NCBI RefSeq assembly: GCF_014269025.2
Contig: NZ_CP077094.1
Span: forward strand, 1 to 64,000
Length of the DNA stretch: 64,000 bases
From: Pseudomonas promysalinigenes
Lineage (GTDB): Bacteria; Pseudomonadota; Gammaproteobacteria; Pseudomonadales; Pseudomonadaceae
Direction of reading: 5' to 3'
Each line of letters starts with the position of its first letter. Within the stretch, counting starts at the first letter, position 1. Shown here piece by piece: positions 21,875-32,363 of the stretch. Below the pieces are notes generated by a model. The model saw only the letters and a list, made by a program, of their open reading frames with translations. It was not told the DNA's origin and did no database searches. The translations under genes were made by a program, and so were the position numbers.

Positions 21875-22189
21875 TCAACCAGACGTTTTGTTGAGCTTCT
21901 TCAGGAACACAGCCATCTCTTTCTCGGCCTGCTTATCGCCATGGGCCTGGGCCGCGAGGATGCCGTCCTCCCAGGCTTTGCGCGCAGCAGGCAGGTCCCC
22001 TTGCAACTGGTGGGCTTTGCCTAGCAGCTTCCAAGCAGCCGAGTACTTCGGGTCCTGCGCCACGCAGCATGCCAAGTGCAGCGCCGCCTGGGCGCCATTG
22101 CCCTCATCCAGCCAGGCTTTACCCAGGCCGAATCGCAGCAGCGGGTTATCCACACCCTTGGTCAGCATCTTCTCCAGCGATTCGCGCAT
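21875..22189 (-). CDS. Small tetratricopeptide-repeat protein
   Basis: A 104-residue cytoplasmic protein with no signal peptide. It carries about two TPR-type helical hairpins: LLRFGLGKAWLDEGNGAQAALHL and SAAWKLLGKAHQLQGDLPAARKAW, followed by a Lys-rich tail. TPR proteins mediate protein contacts; no partner is evident. It starts 10 bases after the trkA stop on the same strand, so it is probably the last gene of the fmt-rsmB-trkA transcript. A DnaA box (22146-22154) lies in its 5' part. Confidence 0.75.
   Translation of the reverse strand: MRESLEKMLTKGVDNPLLRFGLGKAWLDEGNGAQAALHLACCVAQDPKYSAAWKLLGKAHQLQGDLPAARKAWEDGILAAQAHGDKQAEKEMAVFLKKLNKTSG
22146..22154 (+). other. Perfect DnaA box (in TPR gene)
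   Basis: TTATCCACA on the plus strand, 108 bases from the next box. Confidence 0.7.
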
Positions 22190-22198
22190 GCTTGCCCC

Positions 22199-23572
22199 CT
22201 AGAAGAAACTCAAGCCAACGTGGAACAGCTTTTCCACATCCCGAATATGCTTTTTATCCACAACGAACAGAATCACATGGTCGCCTGACTCGATAACGGT
22301 ATCGTCGTGGGCGATCAACACGTGCTCGTCGCGGATGATCGCGCCGATGGTGGTGCCCGGTGGCAAGGTAATGTGTTCGATGGCTTTACCAACCACTTTG
22401 CTCGACTTGGCGTCACCATGGGCCACCGCCTCGATAGCCTCGGCCGCACCGCGGCGTAGCGAGTGCACACTGACGATATCGCCGCGCCGCACGTGGGCAA
22501 GCAATGTACCAATGGTGGCCAGCTGCGGGCTGATGGCGATGTCGATCTCACCGCCCTGCACGAGGTCGACATAGGCCGGGTTGTTGATGATGGTCATCAC
22601 CTTGCGTGCGCCCAGGCGCTTGGCCAGCAGCGAGGACATGATGTTGGCCTCGTCGTCGTTGGTCAGGGCCAGAAATATATCGGCGTCGGCGATGTTCTCT
22701 TCGAGCATCAGGTCCTTGTCCGAAGCACTGCCCTGCAACACCACGGTGCTTTCCAAGGTGTCGGAAAGATAACGGCAACGAGCTTGGCTCATTTCGATGA
22801 TCTTCACTTGGTAGCGGCTTTCGATGGCCTCGGCCAAGCGCTCGCCGATTTGCCCTCCGCCGGCGATGACCACGCGTTTGTTGGTTTCATCGAGGCGGCG
22901 CAGTTCGCCCATTACGGCGCGGATGTCCTTCTTTGCGGCGATGAAGAACACTTCGTCATCGGCTTCGATCACCGTATCGCCGCGTGGTGTAATTGGGCGG
23001 TCGCGGCGGAAGATGGCCGCAACGCGCGTATCCACATTGGGCATGTGGGCGCGGATCTGACGCAGTTGCTGGCCCACCAATGGGCCGCCGTAATAGGCCT
23101 TCACTGCCATCAGTTGCGCTTTGCCACCGGCAAAGTCGATCACCTGCAGGGCGCCTGGGTGCTCGATCAGGCGCTTGATATAGTTGGTCACTACCTGCTC
23201 AGGGCTGATCAGCACGTCGACCGGAATATGGTCATTGTCGAACAGCTCCTCACGGGTGAGGTAGGCTGACTCGCGCACTCGGGCGATCTTGGTCGGGGTG
23301 TGGAACAGCGTATAGGCCACCTGGCAGGCGACCATGTTGGTTTCGTCGCTGTTGGTCACCGCAATTAGCATGTCGGCATCGTCGGCACCGGCCTGGCGCA
23401 GCACCGTGGGCAGCGAACCGCGGCCCTGTACGGTACGGATGTCCAGGCGGTCGCCGAGGTCGCGCAGGCGGTCGCCATCGGTATCGACCACGGTGATATC
23501 GTTGGCTTCGCTGGCCAGGTGTTCGGCCAGCGTACCGCCTACCTGCCCTGCACCGAGGATGATGATCTTCAT
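22199..23572 (-). CDS. trkA: Trk potassium-uptake regulatory protein TrkA
   Basis: Peripheral NAD-binding subunit that gates the TrkH/TrkG K+ channel at the inner membrane. The 457 residues show the duplicated architecture: RCK-N 1 ([17 protein letters not shown], with the nucleotide-binding acidic end TVVDTD), RCK-C 1, RCK-N 2 ([17 protein letters not shown], about 233-250) and RCK-C 2. It follows rsmB by 23 bases and precedes the TPR gene by 10, in an operon. A perfect DnaA box lies at its 3' end (22254-22262). Confidence 0.94.
   Translation of the reverse strand: MKIIILGAGQVGGTLAEHLASEANDITVVDTDGDRLRDLGDRLDIRTVQGRGSLPTVLRQAGADDADMLIAVTNSDETNMVACQVAYTLFHTPTKIARVRESAYLTREELFDNDHIPVDVLISPEQVVTNYIKRLIEHPGALQVIDFAGGKAQLMAVKAYYGGPLVGQQLRQIRAHMPNVDTRVAAIFRRDRPITPRGDTVIEADDEVFFIAAKKDIRAVMGELRRLDETNKRVVIAGGGQIGERLAEAIESRYQVKIIEMSQARCRYLSDTLESTVVLQGSASDKDLMLEENIADADIFLALTNDDEANIMSSLLAKRLGARKVMTIINNPAYVDLVQGGEIDIAISPQLATIGTLLAHVRRGDIVSVHSLRRGAAEAIEAVAHGDAKSSKVVGKAIEHITLPPGTTIGAIIRDEHVLIAHDDTVIESGDHVILFVVDKKHIRDVEKLFHVGLSFF
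22254..22262 (+). other. Perfect DnaA box (3' end of trkA)
   Basis: TTATCCACA on the plus strand, same orientation as its neighbour in the TPR gene. Confidence 0.7.
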
Positions 23573-23595
23573 CCGCTACTCCCTACCCTGTGTGC

Positions 23596-24906
23596 TTAAC
23601 CGCGCGAGGCGGCGATCTTGATCAGCTTGGCATAATAGAACCCGTCATGGCCGCCTTCCTGGGCCAGCAACTGGCGGCCATGGGGCTGGCGCAGGCCGGC
23701 CGCGGTGGCCAGGTCCAGCTCGCGGGCGCCCGGGGTGCGGGCAAGGAAGGCTTCGATCACCTCGGTGTTCTCGGTCGGCAGGCTCGAGCAGGTCGCGTAC
23801 AGCAGCATGCCGCCCACCTCCAGGGTCGGCCACAACGCATCGAGCAGTTCGCCTTGCAGCGTGGCCAACGCCGGGATGTCCTCGGCCTGGCGCGTCAGCT
23901 TGATGTCCGGGTGGCGGCGGATCACCCCGGTGGCCGAGCATGGCGCATCGAGCAGAATCCGCTGGAACGGCTTGCCGTCCCACCAGCTGGCGGTTTCGCG
24001 GGCATCGCAGGCAATCAGCTCGGCATCGAGCTGTAGGCGGTCAAGGTTCTCACGCACGCGGGCCAGGCGTTTGGCCTCAAGGTCGATGGCCACCACCTGG
24101 CCCAGGCCAGCTTCGGCTTCCAGCAGGTGGCAGGTTTTGCCGCCGGGGGCGCAGCAGGCATCCAGCACACGCTGCCCAGGTGCCAGTTCGAGCAAGTCAG
24201 CTGCCAGTTGCGCGGCTTCATCCTGGACACTCACCCAGCCCTCGGCGAAACCAGGCAGGCTGCGCACGTCGCAGGCTTGGGCCAGTACGATACCGTCACG
24301 GCTGTACTGGCAGGCGCTGGCGCCAATGCCTGCTGCCGTCAGTAACGCCAGGTAAGCTTCGCGGCTATGGTGGCGGCGGTTGACTCGCAGGATCATTGGC
24401 GGGTGAGCATTGTTGGCGGCGCAGATGGCTTCCCATTGCTCTGGCCAGAACGCCTTGAGCGATTTTTGCAACCAGCGTGGGTGAGCGGTGCGCACCACTG
24501 GGTCGCGTTCCATGCTGGCAAGCAGTGCTTGGCCTTCGCGCTGGGCGCGGCGCAATACCGCATTGAGCAGGCCCTTGGCCCAAGGTTTCTTGAGCTTGTC
24601 GGCGCAGCCGACGGTCTCGCCAATCGCTGCATGGGCTGGGATGCGGGAATAGAACAACTGGTACAGGCCGACCAACAGCAGCGCCTGCACGTCGGCATCG
24701 GCGGCTTTGAACGGCTTCTGCAGCAATTGTGCTGCCAGCAGGTCCAGGCGTGGCTGCCAGCGGGCGGTGCCGAACGCCAAGTCTTGGGTCAGGCCACGGT
24801 CGCGCTCGTCGACCTTCTCCAGTTGCCCGGGCAGCGAACTGTTGAGCGAAGCCTTGCCGCTAAGTACAGCTGCGAGGGCACGGGCGGCAGCCAAGCGCGG
24901 GTTCAT
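23596..24906 (-). CDS. rsmB: 16S rRNA (cytosine-967-C5)-methyltransferase
   Basis: Methylates C967 of 16S rRNA with SAM. The 436-residue protein has an N-terminal NusB-like RNA-binding domain (about 1-145) and a C-terminal Rossmann methyltransferase with [16 protein letters not shown] (SAM motif I), [17 protein letters not shown] (motif IV with one catalytic Cys) and [13 protein letters not shown] (motif VI with the nucleophilic Cys). Its start overlaps the fmt stop by 4 bases, and trkA follows. Conserved fmt-rsmB-trkA operon. Confidence 0.95.
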   Translation of the reverse strand: MNPRLAAARALAAVLSGKASLNSSLPGQLEKVDERDRGLTQDLAFGTARWQPRLDLLAAQLLQKPFKAADADVQALLLVGLYQLFYSRIPAHAAIGETVGCADKLKKPWAKGLLNAVLRRAQREGQALLASMERDPVVRTAHPRWLQKSLKAFWPEQWEAICAANNAHPPMILRVNRRHHSREAYLALLTAAGIGASACQYSRDGIVLAQACDVRSLPGFAEGWVSVQDEAAQLAADLLELAPGQRVLDACCAPGGKTCHLLEAEAGLGQVVAIDLEAKRLARVRENLDRLQLDAELIACDARETASWWDGKPFQRILLDAPCSATGVIRRHPDIKLTRQAEDIPALATLQGELLDALWPTLEVGGMLLYATCSSLPTENTEVIEAFLARTPGARELDLATAAGLRQPHGRQLLAQEGGHDGFYYAKLIKIAASRG

Positions 24907-25835
24907 TGGCCAAGTACCTTGCCGGCGGCGAACTTCTCGCGACGGCTGTTGAACAGGTCACTGAAGTTCAGCGCCTTGCCACCTGGCAGTTGCAGCCGGG
25001 TCAGGCTCAACGCCTGATCACCACAGGCGACTACCAGGCCATCCTTGCTGGCGGAGATGATTTCACCCGGCGCACCCATACCGGTGCACAAGCTGGCGGC
25101 TAGAACTTTGACGCTCTCGCCGTCGAGCGTGCTGTGGCACACCGGCCAAGGGTTGAAAGCGCGGATCAGGCGCTCAAGCTCGACGGCCGGGCGGCTCCAG
25201 TCGATGCGTGCTTCGTCCTTGTTCAACTTGTGTGCATAGGTGGCCATGGCATCGTCCTGAGCTTCACCTTGCAATGAACCATCTGCCAGCCCGGCGACGG
25301 CCTGGATCACAGCCGCCGGGCCCATCTGAGCCAGACGATCGTGCAAGCTGCCGCCGGTATCGTCAGCGCTGATCGGGGTGGTCACTTTTAGCAGCATTGG
25401 CCCGGTGTCCAGGCCGGCCTCCATGCGCATCACCGTCACGCCGCTCTGAGCATCGCCCGCTTCCACGGCGCGCTGGATCGGTGCCGCGCCGCGCCAACGT
25501 GGCAGCAGCGAGGCGTGGCTGTTGATGCAACCCAGGCGCGGGATGTCGAGCACTGCCTGCGGCAGAATCAAGCCGTAGGCAACTACCACCATCAGGTCGG
25601 GCTCGAGCGCGGCGAGCTCGGCCTGGGCCTCGGGGTTGCGCAGGGTCTGCGGCTGCAACACTGGGATGTCATGGGCCAAAGCCAAAGCTTTGACCGCACT
25701 CGGCATGAGCTTCTGGCCGCGGCCGGCAGGGCGGTCGGGCTGGGTATAAACAGCCACGATCTGGTAGGGGCTGTCGAGCAGGGCCTTGAGGTGTTCGGCG
25801 GCAAACTCTGGAGTGCCTGCAAAGACGATGCGCAT
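24903..25835 (-). CDS. fmt: Methionyl-tRNA formyltransferase
   Basis: Formylates initiator Met-tRNA using 10-formyl-tetrahydrofolate. In its 310 residues the N-terminal formyltransferase domain shows FAGTPEFA and the catalytic [18 protein letters not shown] segment (Asn, His). A C-terminal OB-like domain follows from about residue 205. It lies 60 bases after def, but a hairpin with a T run separates the two. It overlaps rsmB by 4 bases. Confidence 0.96.
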   Translation of the reverse strand: MRIVFAGTPEFAAEHLKALLDSPYQIVAVYTQPDRPAGRGQKLMPSAVKALALAHDIPVLQPQTLRNPEAQAELAALEPDLMVVVAYGLILPQAVLDIPRLGCINSHASLLPRWRGAAPIQRAVEAGDAQSGVTVMRMEAGLDTGPMLLKVTTPISADDTGGSLHDRLAQMGPAAVIQAVAGLADGSLQGEAQDDAMATYAHKLNKDEARIDWSRPAVELERLIRAFNPWPVCHSTLDGESVKVLAASLCTGMGAPGEIISASKDGLVVACGDQALSLTRLQLPGGKALNFSDLFNSRREKFAAGKVLGQ

Positions 25836-25850
25836 GGAGTTCTCGCTTGC

Positions 25851-25883
25851 AAAAAGAAGAAGGCTTGCCGGAGCAAGCCTTCT
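25851..25883 (-). terminator. Rho-independent terminator between def and fmt
   Basis: An 11-base perfect inverted repeat (agaaggcttgc, loop of four, gcaagccttct) is followed on the minus strand by a T-rich run (tctttttg). It lies about 12 bases after the def stop and before the fmt start. It should cap def transcripts, at least partly, inside an otherwise operon-like run. Confidence 0.8.
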
Positions 25884-25895
25884 GGAAGGTCGGGA

Positions 25896-26402
25896 TCAGG
25901 CTTGCTGACGGTGCTGTTTTTCCAGCTTTTTCTTGATCCGGTCGCGCTTGAGCTGTGACAGGTAGTCGACGAACAGCTTGCCATTGAGGTGATCGAACTC
26001 ATGCTGCACGCACACTGCCAGCAAGCCTTCGCATTCCAGCTCGTATGGCTTGCCGTCGCGATCCTGGGCCTTGACCCGTACCCGCAGCGGGCGGTCGACG
26101 TTTTCGTAGAAGCCCGGTACCGAAAGGCAGCCTTCCTGATACTGGCCCATATCGTGGGTGAGCTCTTCGACCGTTGGGTTGATGAAGACACGCGGTTCAC
26201 TGCGGTCTTCGCTCAGGTCCATGACCACGACTTGCTGGTGCACGTTGACCTGGGTCGCGGCCAAGCCGATGCCAGGGGCTTCGTACATGGTTTCAAACAT
26301 GTCGTCGATCAGCTGACGCAGAGCGTCGTCGAACACCGTTACCGGTTTGGCAATGGTGCGCAGGCGCGGGTCGGGGAATTCGAGAATGTTCAAGATGGCC
26401 AT
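25896..26402 (-). CDS. def: Peptide deformylase
   Basis: Fe2+/Zn2+ hydrolase that removes the formyl group from nascent proteins. The 168 residues match the family. The three family motifs are intact: GIGLAATQV (motif I), EGCLSVPG (motif II, metal-binding Cys) and QHEFDHLNG (motif III, HEXXH). It is followed by fmt on the same strand, the usual functional pairing, though with an intervening terminator. It is divergent from dprA. Confidence 0.96.
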   Translation of the reverse strand: MAILNILEFPDPRLRTIAKPVTVFDDALRQLIDDMFETMYEAPGIGLAATQVNVHQQVVVMDLSEDRSEPRVFINPTVEELTHDMGQYQEGCLSVPGFYENVDRPLRVRVKAQDRDGKPYELECEGLLAVCVQHEFDHLNGKLFVDYLSQLKRDRIKKKLEKQHRQQA

Positions 26403-26608
26403 AAGGTCAGGCAGTCACTGTCTGTCGGTTGAAAACTGAACACACATAATAAAGGCAAACGCTGATTTCAGCACCTGCGAAAGCTCGTCTACGGTCTCTA
26501 TAGGCCTGATAGCCGGCAAATCATGGACAGCTTTTCAAACAGTTACTCACACACTTATCCACAGGTTGTGCCACGTAGATGGCCCTGTATCGATCAAGGA
26601 TGATCAGT
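26403..26608. other. Divergent def/dprA intergenic region
   Basis: About 200 bases without a gene. It is AT-richer than its surroundings, contains one perfect DnaA box (26555-26563), and should carry the def and dprA promoters. No regulatory site could be assigned with confidence. Confidence 0.6.
26555..26563 (+). other. Perfect DnaA box (def/dprA spacer)
   Basis: TTATCCACA on the plus strand in the divergent promoter region, so DnaA could also affect def or dprA transcription. Confidence 0.7.
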
Positions 26609-27706
26609 ATGTTGAACGACCATTCGTCGTCTTGTGCGCCTGCAGAACTGGAAGCCCGACTACGCTTGCATCGCTTGCCTGAGACGGGGTTGCGACGCTT
26701 TCGAACCCTTATCCAGGCCTTTGGCAGCGCATCATCCGCACTCAGTGCGCCGGGCTCTGCCTGGCGCGCGCTGGGTGTTGGTCAAGCCACCATCGATGCG
26801 CGGCGCAGCCCAGAAGTGCGCGATGGCGCGCTGGCTGCCATGGCCTGGCTAGAGCGGCCTGGCCAGCATTTACTGATGTGGGACGGCCCTGGCTACCCTG
26901 CTTTACTGAATGAAATCGACGATGCGCCGCCCTTGTTGTTCGTGGCGGGCGACCCTGCACTGCTCGACCGGCCGCAGGTCGCAATCGTGGGCAGCAGGCG
27001 CGCAACCCCACCGGCACTGGACACCGCCAGGGCGTTCTCGCGCTACCTGGCGCAAGCAGGTTTCACCATTACCAGCGGCCTTGCCCTGGGTATAGATGGT
27101 GCCGCTCATCGGGCGGCACTGGAGGTCGGTGGAGGCACCATTGGTGTGCTAGGCACCGGCTTGCAAAAATTTTATCCACAGCGCCATCGCGACCTTGCGC
27201 GGATGATGATCGATAGCGGCAACACGCTGGTTTCCGAGTACCCACTCGATGCCGGGCCGCTGCCTGGCAACTTCCCGCGGCGCAATAGAATCATCAGTGG
27301 TTTGTCGCTTGGTGTGCTGGTGGTCGAGGCGAGCCTGGCCAGTGGCTCGTTGATTACCGCTCGTCTGGCCGCCGAGCAGGGCCGTGAGGTTTACGCAGTA
27401 CCAGGTTCCATCCACCACCCTGCGGCCAAGGGCTGCCATCAGTTGATTCGCGACGGCGCATTGCTGGTGGAGAGCGTAGACCAGATCCTTGAAAGCCTGC
27501 GCGGCTGGCAGAACCTGCCCCCCGCTGTGGTGCAAAAGCCACTTCACCCGCTGCTTGCCCTGCTCCATGCTGCGCCACAGACTAGCGAGAACCTGGCCCA
27601 CTTCACTGAACAGTCGCTGGCCGAGGTGCTGGCGCAGTTGACCGAGCTGGAACTTGAAGGCCGGGTCAGCAATGTCGGCGGGCGTTGGTTTGCCCGCGCC
27701 GGCTAA
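26609..27706 (+). CDS. dprA: DNA processing protein DprA (Smf)
   Basis: Rossmann-fold protein that binds incoming single-stranded DNA and loads RecA during transformation. I chose ATG 26609 (MLNDHSSSC), which follows AAGGA by 8 bases, giving 365 residues; ATGs at 26579 and 26600 are in frame but lack spacing. The core has [18 protein letters not shown] and [17 protein letters not shown] (nucleotide/DNA-binding loop), then [13 protein letters not shown] winged-helix-like C-terminal domain follows. tsaC is 44 bases downstream. A DnaA box lies inside at 27172. Confidence 0.93.
   Translation: MLNDHSSSCAPAELEARLRLHRLPETGLRRFRTLIQAFGSASSALSAPGSAWRALGVGQATIDARRSPEVRDGALAAMAWLERPGQHLLMWDGPGYPALLNEIDDAPPLLFVAGDPALLDRPQVAIVGSRRATPPALDTARAFSRYLAQAGFTITSGLALGIDGAAHRAALEVGGGTIGVLGTGLQKFYPQRHRDLARMMIDSGNTLVSEYPLDAGPLPGNFPRRNRIISGLSLGVLVVEASLASGSLITARLAAEQGREVYAVPGSIHHPAAKGCHQLIRDGALLVESVDQILESLRGWQNLPPAVVQKPLHPLLALLHAAPQTSENLAHFTEQSLAEVLAQLTELELEGRVSNVGGRWFARAG
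27172..27180 (+). other. Perfect DnaA box (in dprA)
   Basis: TTATCCACA on the plus strand, preceded by an A/T-rich run (aaaaattt). Confidence 0.7.
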
Positions 27707-27750
27707 GTACACTGCGCGCAGGCAAGGTCAACAAGGCGGAGAAACGCAAA

Positions 27751-28308
27751 ATGGTGAGCAGTTTTCGTGTGCAACAAGCCGCACGTGAGATCAGGGCGGG
27801 CGCAGTCATCGCCTACCCTACGGAAGCGGTCTGGGGCCTGGGCTGCGACCCGTGGAACGAGGACGCGGTATATCGTCTGCTGGCGCTTAAATCCCGACCT
27901 GTGGATAAAGGCCTGATCCTGATCGCCGACAACATCCGCCAGTTCGACTTTCTGTTCGAGGACTTCCCCGAGGACTGGATCGACCGCATGAGCAGCACCT
28001 GGCCCGGCCCGAACACCTGGCTGGTACCGCACCAGGATCTCTTGCCTGAGTGGGTGACCGGGCAGCACGATACTGTGGCGCTGCGGGTGAGCGATCATCC
28101 TCAGGTGCGCGAGCTGTGTGCGCTGGTGGGGCCGCTGATTTCCACTTCATGCAACCCGGGCGGGCGCCCGGCGGCGAAGAGCCGGTTGCGGGTGGAGCAG
28201 TACTTCCATGGCCAGCTCGACCTGGTACTGGGTGGGGCGCTGGGTGGGCGCAAGAATCCCAGTGTGATTCGAGATTTGGTGACGGGTGAGGTCGTTCGGC
28301 CGGGCTGA
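27751..28308 (+). CDS. tsaC: Threonylcarbamoyl-AMP synthase (YrdC/TsaC)
   Basis: Makes threonylcarbamoyl-AMP from Thr, bicarbonate and ATP for the t6A37 modification of ANN-decoding tRNAs. I start at ATG 27751 (MVSSFRVQQ), giving 185 residues, the usual length. Family features are the N-terminal [15 protein letters not shown] and the [13 protein letters not shown] segment for nucleotide binding, with [12 protein letters not shown] near the end. It probably shares a transcript with dprA. A DnaA box lies inside (27900-27908). Confidence 0.94.
   Translation: MVSSFRVQQAAREIRAGAVIAYPTEAVWGLGCDPWNEDAVYRLLALKSRPVDKGLILIADNIRQFDFLFEDFPEDWIDRMSSTWPGPNTWLVPHQDLLPEWVTGQHDTVALRVSDHPQVRELCALVGPLISTSCNPGGRPAAKSRLRVEQYFHGQLDLVLGGALGGRKNPSVIRDLVTGEVVRPG
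27900..27908 (-). other. Perfect DnaA box (in tsaC)
   Basis: TTATCCACA on the minus strand, within coding sequence. Confidence 0.7.
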
Positions 28309-28360
28309 GACTGTGGCGGTTAGACTGCACGCGGCCGCAGAGGCTGAAAAGTAAGATCAG

Positions 28361-28406
28361 AGGGCTGACAGGTGCCTGCCTTTGGGTTTTAGCGCCTGAC
28401 AGCCCT
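28361..28406. repeat. 15-base imperfect inverted repeat
   Basis: AGGGCTGACAGGTGC (28361-28375) and GCGCCTGACAGCCCT (28392-28406) form a stem with two mismatches around a 16-base loop containing a TTTT stretch. It lies between the convergent tsaC and qor genes. It could be a bidirectional terminator, although no T tract follows either arm. Confidence 0.5.
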
Positions 28407-28423
28407 ACCTCAGTCTCACCCTC

Positions 28424-29401
28424 TCAAGGCAACAAAACCGTAGACCCCACCGTCCTACGGGCCGACAGCGCCTCCTGCGCCTTGGCCGCCTCGCTCAGCG
28501 CATACCGCTGCTGAATATCCACAACCAGCTTGCCACTGCCGATCATCGCAAACAGGTCATCGGCCATCGCCTGGGTGTTCTCGGCATTGTTTGCATAGGT
28601 CGCCAGGGTCGGCCGGGTGACATACAGCGAGCCTTTCTGCGACAGGATGCCCAGGTTCACGCCGCTCACCGCGCCTGAAGCATTGCCGAAGCTCACCATC
28701 AGCCCGCGAGGTTGCAGGCAGTCCAGCGAGGTCAGCCAGGTGTCGGCGCCGACGCCGTCGTAAACCACCGGGCACTTTTTGCCATTGGTCAGCTCCAGCA
28801 CGCGTTTGGCCACGTCTTCACGGCTGTAATCGATGGTTTCCCATGCCCCCAGCGCCTTGGCCCGCTCGGCCTTCTCGGCAGAGCTCACGGTACCGATCAG
28901 CTTGGCGCCCAGGGCCTTGGCCCACTGGCACGCCAGGGAACCCACACCGCCTGCTGCGGCGTGGAACAGGATCACGTCACCCGGTTTGACCTCATAGGTC
29001 TGTTTCAGCAGGTACTGCACGGTCAGCCCCTTGAGCATCACCGCTGCCGCCTGCTCGAAGCTGATATCGTCGGGCAGCTTGACCAGGTTGGCTTCCGGCA
29101 AGGTATGTACCTCGCTGTAAGCGCCAAGGGGGCCAGTGCCATAGGCCACCCGGTCACCAACATTCAGCCGGGTCACGCCCTCGCCCACGGCCTCGACGAC
29201 ACCAGCGGCCTCGGTGCCCACGCCGCTGGGAAGGGACGGCGGGGAGTACAGCCCGCTGCGAAAATACGTGTCGATGAAGTTCAGGCCGATCGCATGGTTA
29301 CGCACGCGTACCTGCTGGGGCCCCGGTGCAGCAGGTTCGAACTCCACAAGCTGCAACACCTCTGGGCCGCCATGCTGGCTGAACTGAATACGCTTGGCCA
29401 T
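28424..29401 (-). CDS. qor: NADPH:quinone reductase, zinc-independent
   Basis: Medium-chain dehydrogenase/reductase family enzyme that reduces quinones with NADPH. The 325 residues match E. coli QorA in length. It has the N-terminal GroES-like domain, then the Rossmann motif HAAAGGVGSLACQWAKALGA (about 147-166) and the basic segment SSAEKAERAKALGA for NADPH binding. The zinc-ligand cysteines of alcohol dehydrogenases are absent. It is divergent from hemF. Confidence 0.9.
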   Translation of the reverse strand: MAKRIQFSQHGGPEVLQLVEFEPAAPGPQQVRVRNHAIGLNFIDTYFRSGLYSPPSLPSGVGTEAAGVVEAVGEGVTRLNVGDRVAYGTGPLGAYSEVHTLPEANLVKLPDDISFEQAAAVMLKGLTVQYLLKQTYEVKPGDVILFHAAAGGVGSLACQWAKALGAKLIGTVSSAEKAERAKALGAWETIDYSREDVAKRVLELTNGKKCPVVYDGVGADTWLTSLDCLQPRGLMVSFGNASGAVSGVNLGILSQKGSLYVTRPTLATYANNAENTQAMADDLFAMIGSGKLVVDIQQRYALSEAAKAQEALSARRTVGSTVLLP

Positions 29402-29454
29402 CTCGCACTCCTGTTGTCGGGAACGGGGAAAGGCCTTCTATCGGACGCCTTTGC

Positions 29455-30448
<994 letters not shown>

Positions 30449-30473
30449 GCCTGTAGATAAACAAGGAATCGAA

Positions 30474-31298
30474 ATGGACCAGTATGTTGTCTTCGGTAAC
30501 CCCATCGGTCATAGCAAGTCGCCGTTGATTCACCGCCTGTTCGCCGAACAGACCGGGCAGGACCTGGAATACGCCACGCTGCTGGCGCCACTGGACGAAT
30601 TCAGCGATTGCGCACGTGGCTTCTTCAAGCAAGGCAGTGGCGCCAATGTGACCGTGCCGTTCAAGGAAGAAGCCTACCGCCTGTGCGACAGCCTCACCCC
30701 TCGTGCCCAGCGCGCAGGTGCCGTGAACACACTGAGCAAGCTGCCTGATGGCACGCTGCAAGGCGACAATACCGACGGTGCTGGGCTGGTGCGCGATCTG
30801 ACGGTGAACGCAGGGGTGGAGTTGGCCGGCAAGCGTATCCTCATTCTGGGTGCTGGCGGCGCCGTACGCGGCGTACTCGAACCTATCCTGGCCCATCAGC
30901 CGCAGTCGTTGGTGATTGCCAACCGTACGGTCGAGAAGGCCGAGCAGCTGGCGCGGGAGTTCGATGAACTGGGCCCGGTGGCGGCCAGCGGATTTGCCTG
31001 GTTGCAGGAGCCGGTGGATGTGATCATCAATGCCACCTCGGCTAGCCTGGCTGGTGAATTGCCGCCGATCGCCGACAGCCTCGTCGAGGCGGGCCGCACG
31101 GTGTGCTACGACATGATGTATGGCAAAGAGCCGACCCCCTTCTGCCAATGGGCCGCGACGTTGGGGGCCGCCAAGGTTCTGGATGGTTTGGGCATGCTGG
31201 CCGAGCAGGCGGCTGAAGCGTTCTTTATCTGGCGTGGCGTGCGACCGGATACGGCGCCGGTCCTTGCAGAGCTCCGCCGGCAACTCGCTCGCGGCTGA
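30474..31298 (+). CDS. aroE: Shikimate dehydrogenase
   Basis: NADPH-dependent enzyme of the shikimate pathway that reduces 3-dehydroshikimate. The ATG 30474 ([20 protein letters not shown]) gives 274 residues. Shikimate-binding residues lie in NPIGHSKSP and [11 protein letters not shown] (catalytic Lys). The NADP-binding loop is [10 protein letters not shown] with [10 protein letters not shown] after it. The C-terminus has [13 protein letters not shown]. It follows hemF by 25 bases. Confidence 0.95.
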   Translation: MDQYVVFGNPIGHSKSPLIHRLFAEQTGQDLEYATLLAPLDEFSDCARGFFKQGSGANVTVPFKEEAYRLCDSLTPRAQRAGAVNTLSKLPDGTLQGDNTDGAGLVRDLTVNAGVELAGKRILILGAGGAVRGVLEPILAHQPQSLVIANRTVEKAEQLAREFDELGPVAASGFAWLQEPVDVIINATSASLAGELPPIADSLVEAGRTVCYDMMYGKEPTPFCQWAATLGAAKVLDGLGMLAEQAAEAFFIWRGVRPDTAPVLAELRRQLARG

Positions 31299-31369
31299 CA
31301 GTTCCGGGCTTTACATAATCCATGAGGGGCAGATTCCCCGACGCTGTGTCCAGCGCGGTAATTAGCACC

Positions 31370-31412
31370 GTTTGCGCCGGTGTTCGCGGGTAAACCCGCC
31401 CCCACGAAGGGA
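31370..31412. repeat. Single REP-like palindrome
   Basis: The bases ttcgcgggtaaacccgccccca (about 31383-31404) match the P. putida REP core closely. It lies between the convergent aroE and the binding-protein gene. The rest of the 127-base gap shows nothing else. Confidence 0.75.
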
Positions 31413-31425
31413 TACCTGGGGTGGG

Positions 31426-32349
31426 TCACAGCTTGGCTTTTACAGCCTCCAGGGCATTGCCATCGGCTTTGGTGGTCACCCCCGATAACCACCCTTGCAA
31501 CCGTTCGGGGTGCTGCTTCACCCAAGCCTTGGCCGCTTCATCGAAGCTGATTTTCTTGTCCACCACCTCGGCCATGATGGCGTTCTCCATGTCCAGGGTG
31601 AAGCTCAGATTCGCCAGCACTTTGGCCGCGTTCGGGCAGGCCTGTGAATAACCCTTGCGGGTCAGGGTAAACACCTCGCCCTTGCTGCCGAACCACTTCT
31701 CGCCGCCCGTCAGGTAATGCATCTTGAGCTTTACGTTCATCGGATGCGGGGTCCAGCCAAGGAAGGCGATGAACTTTTGTTTTTTCACAGCCCGGTCTAC
31801 TTGGGCCAGCATTGCCTGTTCGCTGGACTCCACCAGCTTCCATTGGCCCAGATCGAATTCGTTCTTGTCGATGATTTCCTTGAGTGACAGGTTCGCCGGC
31901 GCGCCAGAGCCGATGCCATAGAGCTTCTTGTCGAACTGGTCGGCGTGCTTTTGCAGATCGGCGAAATCTTTCACCCCGGCATTCCACACGTAGTCCGGCA
32001 CTGCCAGAGTGAACTCTGTGCCCTCCAGGTTGCGCGACAGTCGCTGCACATCACCATTGGCGATGAACTTGTCGTGAAAGCCCTGCTGTGCCGGCATCCA
32101 GTTGCCCAGGAAAGCGTCGACACGGCCATCCTTGAGGCCGCCATAGATGATCGGGACGGCCAGGCTGTCGATCTTCACCTGGTAACCCAGGCCTTCCAAC
32201 AGCAGGCGAGCCACGGCGTTGGTCGAAGCGATGTCGCTCCAGCCGGGGTCGGCCAGTTTGACCGCGCTGCATTGCGCGTCGGGGTCAGCGGCTTGGGCCG
32301 CTGTGGTGGTCAGGGCTAGTGCGAATACGGCGGTAGCGATCTTGTGCAT
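31426..32349 (-). CDS. Choline/betaine-type ABC transporter substrate-binding protein
   Basis: Periplasmic binding protein (OpuAC/ProX fold, ChoX-like) of 307 residues with a signal peptide cleaved near TAAQA (about residue 20). W37, W84 and W199 have exactly the spacing I recall for the Trp43/Trp90/Trp205 box of Sinorhizobium ChoX, which cages a quaternary ammonium group. F113 lies where the fourth aromatic, Tyr119, would fall. It starts 14 bases after the betC stop on the same strand, so it probably captures choline, choline-O-sulfate or betaine. No permease or ATPase gene is adjacent, so it must share a transporter encoded elsewhere. Confidence 0.8.
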   Translation of the reverse strand: MHKIATAVFALALTTTAAQAADPDAQCSAVKLADPGWSDIASTNAVARLLLEGLGYQVKIDSLAVPIIYGGLKDGRVDAFLGNWMPAQQGFHDKFIANGDVQRLSRNLEGTEFTLAVPDYVWNAGVKDFADLQKHADQFDKKLYGIGSGAPANLSLKEIIDKNEFDLGQWKLVESSEQAMLAQVDRAVKKQKFIAFLGWTPHPMNVKLKMHYLTGGEKWFGSKGEVFTLTRKGYSQACPNAAKVLANLSFTLDMENAIMAEVVDKKISFDEAAKAWVKQHPERLQGWLSGVTTKADGNALEAVKAKL

Positions 32350-32363
32350 GGCGGCCTCTGTGT

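Noticed and set aside
30457..30465. TGTAGATAA as a further DnaA box
   Set aside because: One mismatch to the consensus; only exact matches were counted to keep the enrichment claim clean.
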